Part shown: piece by piece, positions 1-11,903 of the stretch
Layout of the letters: each line of letters starts with the position of its first letter
Numbering within the stretch: the stretch's first letter is position 1
Assembly: GCA_001969505.1 (NCBI GenBank)
Contig: LSSK01001169.1
Location: 1 to 38,508, forward strand
Length of the DNA: 38,508 bases
Reading direction: 5' to 3'
From: Zancudomyces culisetae
Taxonomy: Eukaryota > Kickxellomycota > Harpellomycetes > Harpellales > Legeriomycetaceae
The notes under the pieces: model-generated
What the model was told of the DNA's origin: nothing
The model's database searches: none
The model's input: the letters and a program-made list of their open reading frames with translations, nothing else
Made by a program: the position numbers and the translations under genes

Positions 1-3000
1 CTCCCTGCTGTTTGGCTGCTAGTTTTTTCCATGTTGATGAAAATTTTACACTTAGTTTGTTTATATATCTGTTTTGCTCTTTTCGGTATTTTTCTTTTCT
101 GTTTCTCCTTTTGAATTCTTTTTGTTTATCAAATACTTTCATAATACCACTAGAGTTTCTAAAGTCCTTACTAGATAAAGATAAAAGGTTTTTTTTTTAG
201 CTCGTTCTTGCTAGAAAAAAAATTATCTTTGCTGAATGTTTGTTCCTGCTTTCTTTTCTTTGAAAAAAAAAGAAAATGTATTTGTACGTTTTGGTTTTTA
301 CTGATCTCAAAAATGGCTTCAAGGAAATCCCGTTCCGTAAAATTCTTTTGATCTTGAAGGATTTTTTTAGTATATTTTTGCCTCCCGCTTCTTGTTTTAT
401 ACTGAAGATCAGGTAGTCCGTTTTCTTTTCTTTTCTAGTTTCGTATTATCTTCTTACTAGATTCAAAAGCCTTGTTGTCCTTCTCCTGGTATATTAAGAC
501 AAATCTCAAACATTTAATCGTCCGAAACTAATCTGGACTTTTATATCAAATTCTCGGATGTTGAGCTAAGATTATGTATTCAAAACGCCTAATACAAGCC
601 AATGATCTTCATTAAAAAATCAATTAATATGCTCTATTGTAGCTAATATATATCCACCGTAGTAATCTTTATTCTTAATTTCGAATTTTGTGGTTGTTTA
701 AGATTTATCAGCGAATTTTAAAATCGTCTTAAAATCCTGATTCTTTTTTTCTTTACAGTTTAGGTGAGAGGCTTAAAATTTTTGTTGTTTTAGCCCGACT
801 TCTATAATACTGGTTTCTTATCTCTCCTCTCCAAATTTTAAGGAATGATCCTCTGGATGTTCATTGACCTTTATTGACAATTCATTAAATTATCCTCAAC
901 TTTATTATTCTTTTTTTTTTGAATAAAAAGCTTATTTTAGGCTTTCAACTAAAACAACTCGTGTATTGGCAAAAAAAAAAAAAAGTATGAAAAAAATAAC
1001 TAACTAATACCGATACCTAGCTTCCATTGGACAAAACTCCAAACGCCGCTAAAGAATAAACTTTAGCAAGAACATTCTCCCACTCTTTTTTTTTTCCATC
1101 TTGCATTTGAGGGGCAAACCGACTGTAAATAGAAAACTGTTTCTGATTTATACCATACTGTCAGCTTACAAAACACCAAGCTCACAATAAGACGTGCTAC
1201 GTCGTTGAAATGGGATTGGTAGTTTTTTTTTATGATTTCTTTTGCTTGATATCCACTTCTAAAGACCTGGGTATCAAATGAGACTATTTATACCCATATA
1301 TTTAATCTGATGAGCAAGTTTAATAATATTTAATAGTCGAGGCTTAAAAGAAGCTCAAGAATGTCATAATCTTCGATATAGTATAGCTCAATCATCCTTC
1401 AATAACAGGGTTAATGATATTTTTATTCGTTCGGCTTGATCTTACATAGCTAAAACAGGATAGGAATAAGCAATAATTTCACCTTCAAAGTTTATTGAGC
1501 CACAAATGTTATAAATGATAATTTTACTCTACATGCGATACTCAAAACTGCCATAAACACATTGTTTCCAATTGCGTTTGTGTGTTTACATACTATTGCC
1601 TGTTGCTTCAAGACCTTGGATAGTGTTCCACTTAAATCCCAAATATCGATGTCACCAGCTTGTTTTTTCAAACAATTTATCACGATTAATCAAACCTCGG
1701 TAGTTTATGTATAGGTTTTCAAATTCTCTGCGTTGTTATAAATACGTTTTGGTTATGTAACATGCAAGTACCTTTACTCAATAACAACGTTCGTTTTGCT
1801 CACATAGCTTGTGAAATTGGTCACAAATACACCCATTTCCAGCCCAACGGTAAATCCAATCGAAAACTTCAATTGTTTTACGTTTGCGTTCCTGAAATAG
1901 CATCAAGCCAGTTCTTTTCCTATTGAGTAGGTTATATTATATTATCTAAATGGGCCAATAAAGCAAGAGTAAACGTGTAAGACCACATTGTCAGTTTCCG
2001 CAAACCACTGTCTTGTTTTATATGACCTTTAAGAATAGTTTCTAACAAAATTTATGGTTCTAAAACGGCAAAATAAGAAGGGTACAATACCCGATTAGCA
2101 AACTTTACCGTCGTTATGACCTTTATATTGATTAATTATACGCTTAATTATTATTTTTAAAAGTGGGAGAGAGGGTCAAGAAAGCCTCATACTTGAGATG
2201 GACCCTAGATGTACGCATCACGTTATTCAGCACATCTCAAGGTATTGCAGCAAGCAAAGTGGCGGAAGTTTAGGCTAGCTGACTCTATCTTTCATCAAGA
2301 TATAAATCTTAGCAAGACTAAACTGTTTCAAACTGGACAGCACAATACGGTTAATGAGAGCTTCTTCTTTTTTAACTTTCTTCTTTTTGACAACGATCAT
2401 GAATCTCCGAGTTCATCTAGTTGGTAATCCAATCTAAACCACTAGATCTGAACCAGCGAGTTCATACTACATAGCTTAAAATATAATGTGGTGCTAGCTG
2501 TGCACGTACACGTGCATATACAACAGCAATAAATGCGTGTTTTTTACACACTTTTGTAAGCCTGGAGTATGCACAAAGTAGACCTTTGATGTGTTTAAAG
2601 TAGATATGTTGAATCTCATTCATTGATCGGCATTTTTCTAAGTTGTGTGATGCAGTTTAAATAAAATTCAAGTTTCTATTTTTAGTTTTTATATTTATTA
2701 AGTTTTTACATCAACCATTCGATACTTCAGAAATATAGCGACCAGGGTTTTCCAGTCGAAACCATTGCGCTTTCAACGCATTTTATGCGCAATTTATAAG
2801 TATTATCTAATACGTTTATAATAATTTATCATTATTGGGTAATGAGCGTACTACCTTACACTCACTATGAAAGCGTACATTTAGCTTAACTGAACCTTCT
2901 CTGATCCCGACATTAATACCGGACATAACTAAAGCTATTTCTAGATTAGCCAACATTAAAACCCTATTGCTTATTTCCTTTTAATTATTGTTGCCTTGAA

Positions 3001-3492
3001 AATTTTTTTCTTGCCCTAGAAATATCGATTCAGCTCCCAAAAAAAAGAGAATTGATACCTACTAAATTCCAAATTACCAGTAGTCAAAGTATTTTCTCTT
3101 ACTTATTCCTTCCTTCCATGCCATCGTCCTCCCCCCCAAAACAGATGGTTATAATTAATGAAAAAAACTAATGAGCGTTTCTAATTATAATTTTTGTACC
3201 TACCAAAAGCAACGGATTATGTAAGATATTTTCTATAAATACTTTGTGATCATTATTCACCATTAAACAGTGATAGCAGCTAATATTAGCTATTTAGTTT
3301 TCTATTACATTTAGGCCAGTATTGAAAAAATTTCTATCTGAAAAAATACATAAGGGCTTCAAATCACTCGCATCTATTTTCTCTATTCAATTACTTCAAA
3401 TATAAAATATAAAATTCATCAAGTCAAAGCATTTTTGACAACTACAACAAGCATTAAATCGCAAGTTAGAAGTATTTATCATCGACAGAAAA
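1..3492. other. Gene-poor AT-rich region
   Basis: No complete gene can be supported in these 3.5 kb. The sequence is AT-rich with many A and T runs. Two minus-strand stretches look exon-like. One, at 1778-1903, encodes a basic segment followed by a Cys-rich end. The other, at about 1492-1680, has an open frame without a usable ATG. I could not join them into a gene with the TAG acceptor used elsewhere in the window. The last 100 bases before 3493 presumably hold the promoter and leader of the secreted-protein gene that starts there. Confidence 0.6.
1778..1903 (-). other. Exon-like Cys-rich fragment, unresolved
   Basis: A 41-codon open frame beginning ATG CTA TTT. It encodes a basic QERKRK segment followed by an aromatic stretch (VFDWIYRW). 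It ends with four cysteines in the pattern CxCx6Cx5C, one residue before the TGA stop. The peptide-like composition contrasts with the surrounding AT-rich DNA. A TAG acceptor lies upstream (tcaatag, about 1920), and reading back from it keeps the frame open, so this could be the last exon of a minus-strand gene whose start is lost or not recognised. It could equally be a relic. I recognise no family. Confidence 0.25.
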
Positions 3493-4674
3493 ATGCGCTC
3501 ATTAATTAGTATTGCATTTATGACATTGGGCCTTGTGTCAATCGAGGCAAGAATATATTGTAAAGAGGGTTACCGTTGGTGTGCGGCTCAAGATGGTCTC
3601 AAAGGAACTTTCCAGTACTGTCAAGATGGTGTTGTTAACACAGGTGCCTGCTTCGGAGAAGGTCTTTGTTTCAAAGAAGGAGATGACATCAACTGTGTTA
3701 TGGTATCAAACTCCACCTCACCTGCTATGGATAAGCGATTTGCGACTTTGACCACCAATGATATCTATGGTACACTGCAAACTCTAGGAAAAGCCACAAA
3801 AAACGGATCACCAAGTGACATGAGCACTGTCATTCAAGCAGGTATTAATGGTATGAGAAGAGGTCCAGGACAAGTTGGAGAGTTTTTCAGAGTATTCAAT
3901 GACCTCCTTACCCAAAACAGAGGTACAGTAGTAAACCAGATGAAGAAGGCTATTCCAGACATTGCCGCCATCGGAGGTTCATCTGCCACACTCATAAATG
4001 TAATAAAGACATTTGCAGGAAATGAGCAGCAGATGGCACAGCTCATGGCCAGTGCTTTCCAAGAAATGAACACTGATTCAAATGCTCAAACCAGAGTGAG
4101 AGATCTGATAGTTGCAGTTACATCTGCTGCCAGATCATCAGGCTGTTCAAACTGTGGAACTATTGGAACTGCAAGTGGAATTGCCAGCGCAATCGACAAA
4201 TTTGAAACTGTCTTGAGAAACAAATATCTGTGTGATGATGGAACTACTGGATTCCCACAATTCCCAGGATCCAGCCTCGGAGCTGTCCTTGAAAGCGCAC
4301 TAAACAGCAACTCCAATGATATGCTTAAGTTTATCGCAGCTGCAGTTGCCAACGCCAACGAAAACATCTCTGATTTCCAAAAGGGTATGGTTATAGTTTT
4401 GCAACTCGCTCAAAGCTCCCAAAACACAATTGGTGTGTTGGTAGCAGATACTATGTTGGCTATTCAAGGAAACCCTACACAATTGATCAGCCTTCTCACA
4501 AGAATAACAATTGTCTTTGATACCTATGACTGTATCATTAAGGCTCTCTTTGAGGCATACATGAAGGCTTCAGGTTTCGTGACCTACTGTATCGGTGGTG
4601 TGCTCTTCAAGGTCATTCTTATGTGCTTCATGATAATGACCATTATCTGGGTACCACTCTGCTGTTGCTGTTAA
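3493..4674 (+). CDS. Secreted Cys-rich protein with C-terminal membrane anchor
   Basis: Single-exon gene of 393 residues; family not recognised. The N-terminus is a clear signal peptide, with cleavage likely after SIEA19. Residues 20-78 carry six cysteines (23, 30, 43, 53, 59, 68), then NST at 73-75, a potential N-glycosylation site, and a dibasic MDKR site at 79-82 that looks Kex2-type. The rest (83-365) is Ala/Ser/Thr/Asn-rich, probably helical, with a few further cysteines including CSNC. The C-terminus is a hydrophobic segment (about 367-388) ending in four consecutive cysteines, which suggests membrane insertion with possible acylation of the tail rather than a classical GPI signal. Many codons end in C or G although flanking DNA is very AT-rich, which suggests strong expression. 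An AATAAA-like signal lies near 4766. It could be a surface protein whose Cys-rich head is released by processing. That role is inference. Confidence 0.85.
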   Translation: MRSLISIAFMTLGLVSIEARIYCKEGYRWCAAQDGLKGTFQYCQDGVVNTGACFGEGLCFKEGDDINCVMVSNSTSPAMDKRFATLTTNDIYGTLQTLGKATKNGSPSDMSTVIQAGINGMRRGPGQVGEFFRVFNDLLTQNRGTVVNQMKKAIPDIAAIGGSSATLINVIKTFAGNEQQMAQLMASAFQEMNTDSNAQTRVRDLIVAVTSAARSSGCSNCGTIGTASGIASAIDKFETVLRNKYLCDDGTTGFPQFPGSSLGAVLESALNSNSNDMLKFIAAAVANANENISDFQKGMVIVLQLAQSSQNTIGVLVADTMLAIQGNPTQLISLLTRITIVFDTYDCIIKALFEAYMKASGFVTYCIGGVLFKVILMCFMIMTIIWVPLCCCC

Positions 4675-6225
4675 TTTAAAAATAATTCAATTTTCATTTC
4701 TCATGGTTGTTAGCTTTGACCTCAAGATCGCATATTTTTTGAATTAAACTGATTTTTTGAGATTAAATAAAATCTATTTTTTTGTTCACACACACTTACA
4801 ACTCTGACTTATTTTAGTGCTAAACATATTTGATTAAAAACTTGCAACAAAATTGCAAGAATGTAAGAATAATATGACCTGAGTCTTATGTCACGTAACT
4901 CAGACTGTAGCATGAAATACTGGTATCAGGAACAATACAGTCAGCAAAGATAGCATCGGGATGCATCCAAGAACACCATCCTAGAACGATCTTTTCCAAT
5001 AACCCCATTAATAACCCCGTTAATAATCCCTGCTTATTTCACCATCACCATTCTTTTGATCTGTATCTTTGGGGTCTATTCGTATTCTTTCCCTGTAACG
5101 CGTATTATGACAAAAAGTACCATCACAAGCATTAACATCAGAATTTTCTCTCTACTAACTCTGGGTGCCACGTAGCACATTGTGGGCAATGTAGTCACCA
5201 CAAAAATACATATCATTTTTTTTAATCCCTACTCTGTTCTACATTTCGTTAATGGTCACAGACAATAGTGATGATTAGTAGCGTAATATAACTACAAAAA
5301 TAAAATGAAAAGAGTTAGTAGATATATACATACTAACCGCACTTTTTTTTTTGTCATTTTTGATTTTTAGTTTCGTGATACTATTTTTGAGGAGTATACA
5401 AAGGCTACACCCATAGAAAGGCAAGAAGAGATAATTAAAATACAAAAATAAACTAAACTACTGGATAAGTGATGATGGTATTTAGAGGCTTGAAAGTACG
5501 TGTAGCAAAACATCAGCAGTTACTTTTTGCACACAATTGTGATTATACTTTTTTTCCTGCTACTGGAGGCTTTTTTGTGGTGGGCATAAATGATATGCTA
5601 CAACAAGGCTATAAAAACATATTCTTGCTATATTTTTATGATGATATTGCGAGTAAATTATTGCAATATATTTAGTTTGATTTGGTTTGGTTTGTGTTGT
5701 GTTGTGTTGTGTTAAGTACATTTATGTCATTTTGTCCGTTTGCACTTAACCCACTTGATTAACCTTTATTGTAAACCAGACAAAAAAATACCAGATTTGG
5801 CAGTGTATTTGCGAGCTTTAGGTGCTTGTTCAGCTAAAAAATTGCACCAATATGATTGGTATTTTTTTTATTCAACCAAATCGAAACATCAAAATCCTTC
5901 CCATCCTGTAAGCTTTTTTTAAAGGTAGAAAATAATATATAGAACTTTTAAGCTAAGCATTTCAAGTTGTGATTTTTCAACATAAATTCCAAAATATAGC
6001 CTACCGGTATAACGGTATTAAATGTAAGTGAATCCTTTTACTAACCTGCCTATTATACCACTTATTTCAGTGCGGATGATTTTCTGGATAAAACTGCATC
6101 CAATCTGAAAAATAGTGTTAATGTTTTTACCGCTTTACATTTTTTTGGGAAAATTCTATAATTTAATTAATTGGATACATATATACTGTAGAAGGAAAGA
6201 GGGACAGAGCGAAGGAGAGAGAGAA
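4675..6225. other. Intergenic region, no gene resolved
   Basis: These 1.55 kb of AT-rich DNA separate the secreted-protein gene from the WBP11-like gene. Open frames of about 60 codons at 5469-5675 and 5740-5922 lack recognisable similarity; the second lacks a good ATG. A short GTGTT tandem array lies at 5682-5714. The last part must contain the promoter and leader of the gene at 6226. Confidence 0.55.
5682..5714. repeat. TTTGG/GTGTT pentanucleotide repeat
   Basis: Tandem TTTGG units run into about four GTGTT units. It is a simple repeat in intergenic DNA with no apparent function. Confidence 0.7.
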
Positions 6226-8249
6226 ATGGGTTCGGGAAAATTATCTAAATCGTCCAATCCTGCTGAAAAACAGAGTAAACTTATTTTGTCTTGTCTCAGT
6301 TTATTAGAATTCTATTAATCTTGTTTTTTCGTCTTTCAACTTTTACATTATTCTATACAATAGGAAGGCTGGAACGTAAAAAAGAATTAAAAAAGGTATG
6401 AACTTCTTTTGCATTATATGTTATTGCAGATTCTCTCCAGATCATTTTTGGGTTTGATGATCTTTTTTTATCTCTCAGATTATGCATTATTATAGCTAAA
6501 AGAAGTTCGGAAACAGAATAAAGAGACTTCATTGCTTTATCGAGATACTTCAAAGCTTGAAAAGGAGCTCAAAAAGTACAAACAACTAGGTATAAAAATC
6601 CGCTATTACAATCTTTAATAGTCTCTATAAAGCAATCGCTTTCCAAAATCCTTCTACTTTATAAAATATTAACTATACACACATAAAATTTTCTCTTCCT
6701 AGAAAAATCTGGAAATATCGATAAGAACGGCATCGCCAAGTTAAAAAGACTACAAGAAGAGCTGGATACCATTACAAACCTTAGAAAGGAACATGGAATA
6801 AAGATTAAAAAGTACGTTGTCGTTTTTAATGGTGAACCTTAAATGATTTTTACCTAATATATAATCACCTATAAACTTAGGCAAAAGAAAGATCCGAATT
6901 TTGCCCCCTTCGATCCTTTACAGTCTGAGAATAAAGGTATTTTTTACATTATATTTTGAATATACAAGTACTTGTAAATATTAACAAAATTGATACTGGA
7001 TCTTTTTTTAGAGAATATTGAAGGGTATGAAATAGGTGAAGACATTGATGACTCTGATGTCTCTAACTTGTCTGGAGGTAGGTTTTTTCACTTTTTTTTG
7101 AGCATTTTTTGTTTCCTTTGGGCATTACACACTCAAATTAATTTTCTACTTGGTACAACATCTAAAATATTAATGTGTCATTCAATAGTTTCTGGGTTGG
7201 AGTCTTATTCTGAACATGAATCAGAAGATGAACACAAAACTGAAGAAGGTCAAGATTATTTCCCACCCTTACCCGTTGGAACACCACCAAATATCGAAAG
7301 CGAACTGAATTCAGATGAAATTTGGCCACCGTACCCATCATCTGGGCCTAGAAAAGGCTATACAAGAAATAAAACGTATCGACCCCACCATCCTCGGTCA
7401 ACCCAACAGAGATTTAACCCAAATGCTCAACAGGGCTATGCGCAACATCATACAGGTCATCCCCCTTATTCCAACATTGCCCATATTCCGCCGCCCAACT
7501 TTCCTTATCATCCAGGCCAAATGAACGCTTACCCACCCATTCCCCCTATGCCTCATATGCAACATATACCACCTATGCCATATCCACCCCCCTCTGGTCC
7601 CTTCCCTGGCGCACCTCCCATGGTACCACCGCATATGCCGCCTCACATGCCGCCTAATTTACCACCTCCGCACATGCTACCTCCCTATGTCCATGGTTTC
7701 CAACCCTATCCCTCAAACCATAACCATCCGCACGGCAGTGACGTAGCTGCTCGACCATCATTGGAGCAAAGCGCTCAAGTAGCTAAGGCTTATTCAAGAG
7801 AAATCCAGGCCACGGTCCTGCAGGCTGAACCCAAGATCCGTGATCTCAAAAAGGAACTGACTGCGTTTGTTCCTCAAAGTATACAGAAAAAGAAACTAGA
7901 ACAAAGCAAAACAAACAAATTTATTGAAAGCATTGGTGCGGTTGAGCTCCCCAAGGTTGTTGTCAATACTGCTCCAGATGTCGACGACTCGGACTCCGAA
8001 GACGCTACAGAACACAAAGCTCGCTTTGAGGGACTATCCAAATCTATCCTTGGTCAAAGCTTAAATAGGGCAGATCTTGGTACAGCTTCTTACTTTACGT
8101 TTAGCACTACTTCAGACAACCCTGCAAATTCACATGAGGATTTAACAGGAAAAGGCAACTCTAAGAAAGGTAAGGAGCCAGGCCAGAAGCCTACCTCCAT
8201 TAACGACGATTATTCTAGGTTTATGGACGACGTATCGGACTTGCTCTAG
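6226..8249 (+). CDS. WBP11: WBP11-like pre-mRNA splicing factor
   Basis: Seven exons, all phase-consistent: 6226-6274, 6364-6395, 6496-6589, 6703-6811, 6881-6936, 7012-7077, 7189-8249; 488 residues. All six introns (69-113 bp) end in TAG. The start gives MGSGKLSKSSNPAEKQRR followed by ERKKELKK, matching the basic N-terminal domain of WBP11 (S. pombe Saf1). Lys/Glu-rich helices follow, then an acidic stretch. A long Pro/Met/His-rich segment (about 215-305) carries PPLP and PPPPSGP-type motifs expected to bind WW domains. The C-terminal part has the conserved EPKIRDLKKELTAFVP block and ends in a DDYSRFMDDVSDLL motif, like the animal C-terminus (FMKEMEGLL). WBP11 acts in the spliceosome through WW partners and phosphatase binding. 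The gene is shorter than human WBP11 (641 residues). It lies 350 bp upstream of dynamitin in the same direction. The first six exons total about 400 coding bases, so exon 7 holds most of the protein. Confidence 0.9.
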
Positions 8250-8599
8250 CTACTTCTGTTTCCAGGGTGTAATCTTGGGTAGGGGGCTTCTATGTTTATT
8301 TGTAGATTTTTGTACCATATTGAGTGTAAAAAGCTTTTTAATCTTTTTTTTGTCTAGTATTGATAGAATTGTTTAGCATATACTCATCATCATTCAACCA
8401 AGTTTTTTTAAAGCTGCCAATTACATAATAAAAAAGAAAAAGAAAAAAAAGTGAAATTGGTTTTTTGTTTTCATTTTCCGTTTTTTCACCAAACTTGAAT
8501 ATAGTCTTAGCAACATACACACTTCATCTATTCATATATAGCATTGAAAGTCAGTTTGTGGAATATATTACGCAATACTAGGACAAACAGAGCAGAGCC
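8250..8599. promoter_or_regulatory. Intergenic spacer, WBP11-like to DCTN2
   Basis: These 350 bp must contain the 3' end of the WBP11-like transcript and the promoter and leader of dynamitin. T-rich and A-rich runs are present. I see no defined element beyond AT-rich, TATA-like stretches (catatatagc near 8533). Confidence 0.5.
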
Positions 8600-10446
8600 A
8601 TGTCAACTGCAAACTCCTCAAAGTATCATGGTTTGCCCGATGTGGTCAGTTCTTGAGCAATAATACCTTAACCAACTTTATTATGTATGTATGCTTTGAA
8701 TAATAGTCAGAAATATATGGTTTTATATTTCAAAATAGGCATTCGACCAGCCAGATGTTTACGAAACGCCGGATGTTCAAGAAAAAACAGAACCCGAATT
8801 GGTATTTTTTTTTCCAACATTTCTAACCCCAAGCGAAGAAAGTTGCTTTACTAATCAAATCTTTGCTTTTTAATATCCCTAGAACATCAACTTTGTTACA
8901 GAAAATAAAGAGCTGGACATTCACAATCTAGACATTAAAGATGCGAAGAACTATTTTGGTATAAAAGACAAAACAAACTCTGGTAATTCAATTCTCTATA
9001 CACTGTAAAACTCGCATAACAATTTATAGCAATAGACGGATATGCCATTCTAGCCAATCTGGTAACGGGTTGTATTTATTGTTTTTAATTTAGATAAGGA
9101 AAACTCTGCAGAAAAGTATCGCAGAGCACTGTACAAAAGCTATTTACTGGAAAACATCGAAAACGAAATCTCTGTGTACCCATCAACCAAGCCGCAATAC
9201 AATGAGGGACTTTTTACCGAAACACCTTTGGAAAAACTAACTAGACTGACATTTGAGATTCAAGATCTCCAGTCATCGCTAGAGAATGTAAGCCACCTAT
9301 GCGATCTATGTGTACTTGATCCCACGAGAACCTTTCTTTTTATCATCTATTATTCTTTTGTCGTTGATCCACTATCTAAACGCGTATATCTAGGACGACA
9401 AAATCCACAATAAAGAAAAGATTGCATCCGCGGCTTCTGAGCTGAAACAGAACTTGGAAGCGATTTCAGAACAAAGGGATAGATTATCCTCCGATAACGG
9501 TAAAATTGTCAGTAGCGCGTTGTGGGATCGACTTAATTCTAGCAGTTCCAAAAAATCTACGGGAGAAGCTTTTGCCGAAAATTCTGTATGTTTATTATTT
9601 CATGTACTTGCTCTTCTCAAAATAACATTATTTATTGTGCTCAACATTGTAAAATCCATAATTTCTATTTTTTTAAACGAGGTATTTTTGTTATTAGGAT
9701 CAAAAGCAAAGACTAGAAATCCCCATTTCGGAGTTTGAGTCGAGAATCTCACGACTTGAAGCAGTACTTGGGTGTACCACGGATAATCTCGATCAATCAA
9801 AGGTTGTTTTATGCTCTTATACCAAAAATTTAATGCTGGTCATCTATAATTTTTCATAGTTGCTTATCCCTTATGCTTAACAACATACTAGACTACTCCA
9901 AGTATAACTGAAAGATTGGACACTTTGAACGGACAGATCAGTTTGTTATCAAATCCTGCAAATCTTGATTCTATATCCCGCAGGGCAAAGCAAATATCTG
10001 TAGATTTGGAAAAATTGGACTCGCTATATTCCCAAGTTTCTCAAAAATCTTCCGAATCTGAAGCTAGTTCGGGTGTAGACACAAGCAAACTCGCAAATAC
10101 AAACACAAATCCTCGTCTTTTGATCACCAAATCGAATCTGGAGAAAATAGACAGCCTTTTTGAGAATATCCCTAGATACGAGTTTCTGCTCTCTGTGCTC
10201 CCCGGGCTAATGAACCGTTTGGAAAACCTTAACCAAATACATACCAAAGCTGCGGATTTGGTTTCATCATTTGAATCGTCTGTCCAGGCTAGTAATGTAA
10301 ACGATGCAAAATTGAAAGAGTTGAAAGAGGTGTGTGGCAATTTGGAACTTAGTATCTCTTCAAACAAAGCTGTTATGGAAAGCAATATCAAGTCTCTAGA
10401 AGAACGGATTCTGAAGCTGAATGATAAAACCCTAGATAAGAAATAA
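8600..10446 (+). CDS. DCTN2: Dynactin subunit 2 (dynamitin, p50)
   Basis: Seven exons: 8600-8644, 8739-8801, 8883-8982, 9094-9287, 9394-9585, 9698-9802, 9892-10446; 417 residues. Every junction keeps frame and every intron ends in TAG; the last donor is the rare GTTGTT. The N-terminus carries the family signature (SSKYHGLPD, then FDQPDVYETPD), matching the metazoan KYADLPGIA...EPDVYET region that contacts the Arp1 filament. Next come an YRRALYKSYLLENIENEI helix and ETPLEKLTRLTFEIQDLQ, followed by predicted coiled coils to the C-terminus (LEKIDSLFENIPRYEFLLSVLP and a final SLEERILKLND segment). Length is close to human DCTN2 (401). Dynamitin links the dynactin shoulder to the Arp1 rod and so supports dynein cargo transport. 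In budding yeasts the counterpart (Jnm1) is hardly recognisable, so this conserved form argues for another lineage. I chose the first in-frame ATG, giving MSTANSSKYHG. Confidence 0.92.
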
Positions 10447-11386
10447 CTCTTCTTTTTTTTTCTCAGATTCTTTCTCACTTTTGATCCGTACTCCAAAATT
10501 AACGCGTTTCTATGCAATTCTACTACATGGTAAACCCAGAAGTTGGTTTAGCTATATTGTTGGAGCAATGTCAGTTTTTTTCAATGAATACATTTTGTCT
10601 TTACCCCAGCCAATCCACAACAGCTGGGGGGAGGGGGGGGTGTTCGTAAACTTTTTTTCTTTTGTTACAGCTCTGATAATTTATTTTTCAAGTTACATAA
10701 TATGCATTTGTGGTTCCAAAAATGGTTTTCTATACTGTGCATCTATACTATTTGGGTTAGTCGGAAAAGTTTACATATTCTACTGCGCGCATTTTTTCAT
10801 GGTTTGCTCGCCCTTTTCGCTGAAAGCTTTGACTTTTATTGTAAACGCCCCTATTTAATGTATAGTTATTATGTATGTGTTTCTCAAACAAAAACCACTA
10901 ATTTATAGAGCATGAAAGATAGAATAAGGGAGGATAATATCTTGCTTTTTAGGCTCTATATTCTTGTATCTACTTACAATCTGTCAGTCAGTAGAATGGC
11001 TGATTGCGTCATTGTCATGCTCAGAATCTATACACCCGTTCATTTTGATTAAAGAAAATAGAAGAAAGTGCGTTTATACGCGATCAGTAAGTGCAACCTG
11101 TCACAACTTTTATAAAACAAGAATGTGTTTTATCAGGCATAACTTACCACAAGCAAAAATATAATCGAGTCGCCTGAAACCAACATGAGCAACAATGCAA
11201 TCCTAACTACCAACAGGATGCAAAAGCTCACTAGGCATAAAAATGTATTTGTGTATCCATTATATCCACTATGTACGTATTCAGTTATTTGATTAGATCA
11301 CTTTTTGTGTTTGCATCTGATAAAGCAATTATGCTAACCATCACCTCAAAGTCTCAAAGTCTCAAAGTTTCAAATTCTAGAGTTAC
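10447..11386. other. Intergenic region between converging genes
   Basis: These 940 bp lie between the 3' ends of dynamitin (+) and the possible KNH-like gene (-). A 125-codon plus-strand frame at 10481-10858 is T-rich and hydrophobic and has no gene-like features. A G-run sits at 10626-10640. Three copies of a TCTCAAAG-type unit lie at 11343-11371. No RNA gene was recognised. Confidence 0.55.
11343..11371. repeat. CTCAAAGT short tandem repeat
   Basis: Three to four tandem copies of an 8-bp CTCAAAGT unit, just past the stop of the minus-strand gene. Confidence 0.65.
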
Positions 11387-11903
11387 TTACGATTTGTTGT
11401 TCAAGGTCTTGTAGCATTTTGCAAGTATTCTTTCGACAACACATAAAATCACAACTGAAAAATACAACAGTACATACCCACTTGTCGTAGATACTGTGAT
11501 GTTGCTGACCGGAAACGTTATACTTTTGGTGCTCTGGGTGGTATTTTGATTTGTACCACCCAAGGTTTTTCCATTTGCGTTTCCAGAATTTCCCTCTGCT
11601 ACAATTTCAATTATATATCATATAGTTTAGCTAGTATTCACTAAAAACATTGTCATCAAATGTATCTCCTGATGCTATTCTTTCATATTTTTTTACAGCA
11701 AAGGAATTTATGAATTATCAGAAAACCATCCTTATACTCACCATAAATTGTCGAGTCTGCCGAACCAGGCTGGTTGGGTATATCTTTGGCAACCGCTTTT
11801 ATGAGATAGTCACTTTTATCAATAATGTTACTTTCGTCAGGGCGGCTGGTTAATATTAATGTTACTGTTTCCATTGGAGCTGATTGTATAATAAACTGGT
11901 ATT
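11387..11903 (-). CDS. 3' exons of a membrane-anchored protein, possibly KNH-like
   Basis: Partial model. The two 3' exons are 11903-11742 and 11598-11387, joined across a 143-bp intron with a GTGAGT donor and a TAG acceptor; phases agree. The first encodes a beta-rich segment with VTLILTSRPDES and AVAKDIPNQPGSAD. This resembles the strand pattern of the fungal KNH/Kre9-type extracellular domain (variable-strand then I/V-A-x-x-I/V-P-N). The similarity is by eye and weak. The second exon is Asn/Thr/Ser-rich with NQT, NTT and NIT sites, then a hydrophobic segment (GYVLLYFSVVILCVV) and a short basic tail ending KTLNNKS, as in a type I membrane protein. The exon at 11903 follows a TAG acceptor, so upstream coding sequence is required (phase 1). 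I could not find a convincing first exon between 11904 and 12862. It may be missing, very short, or the gene may be decayed. Confidence 0.4.

Noticed and set aside
2209-2427. 72-codon plus-strand frame
   Set aside because: It ends in Phe and Ser runs and has no domain or splice partner. The composition is consistent with chance.
10481-10858. 125-codon plus-strand hydrophobic frame after dynamitin
   Set aside because: No proper ATG context. T-rich DNA gives Phe/Ile/Leu by composition alone, and there is no domain.
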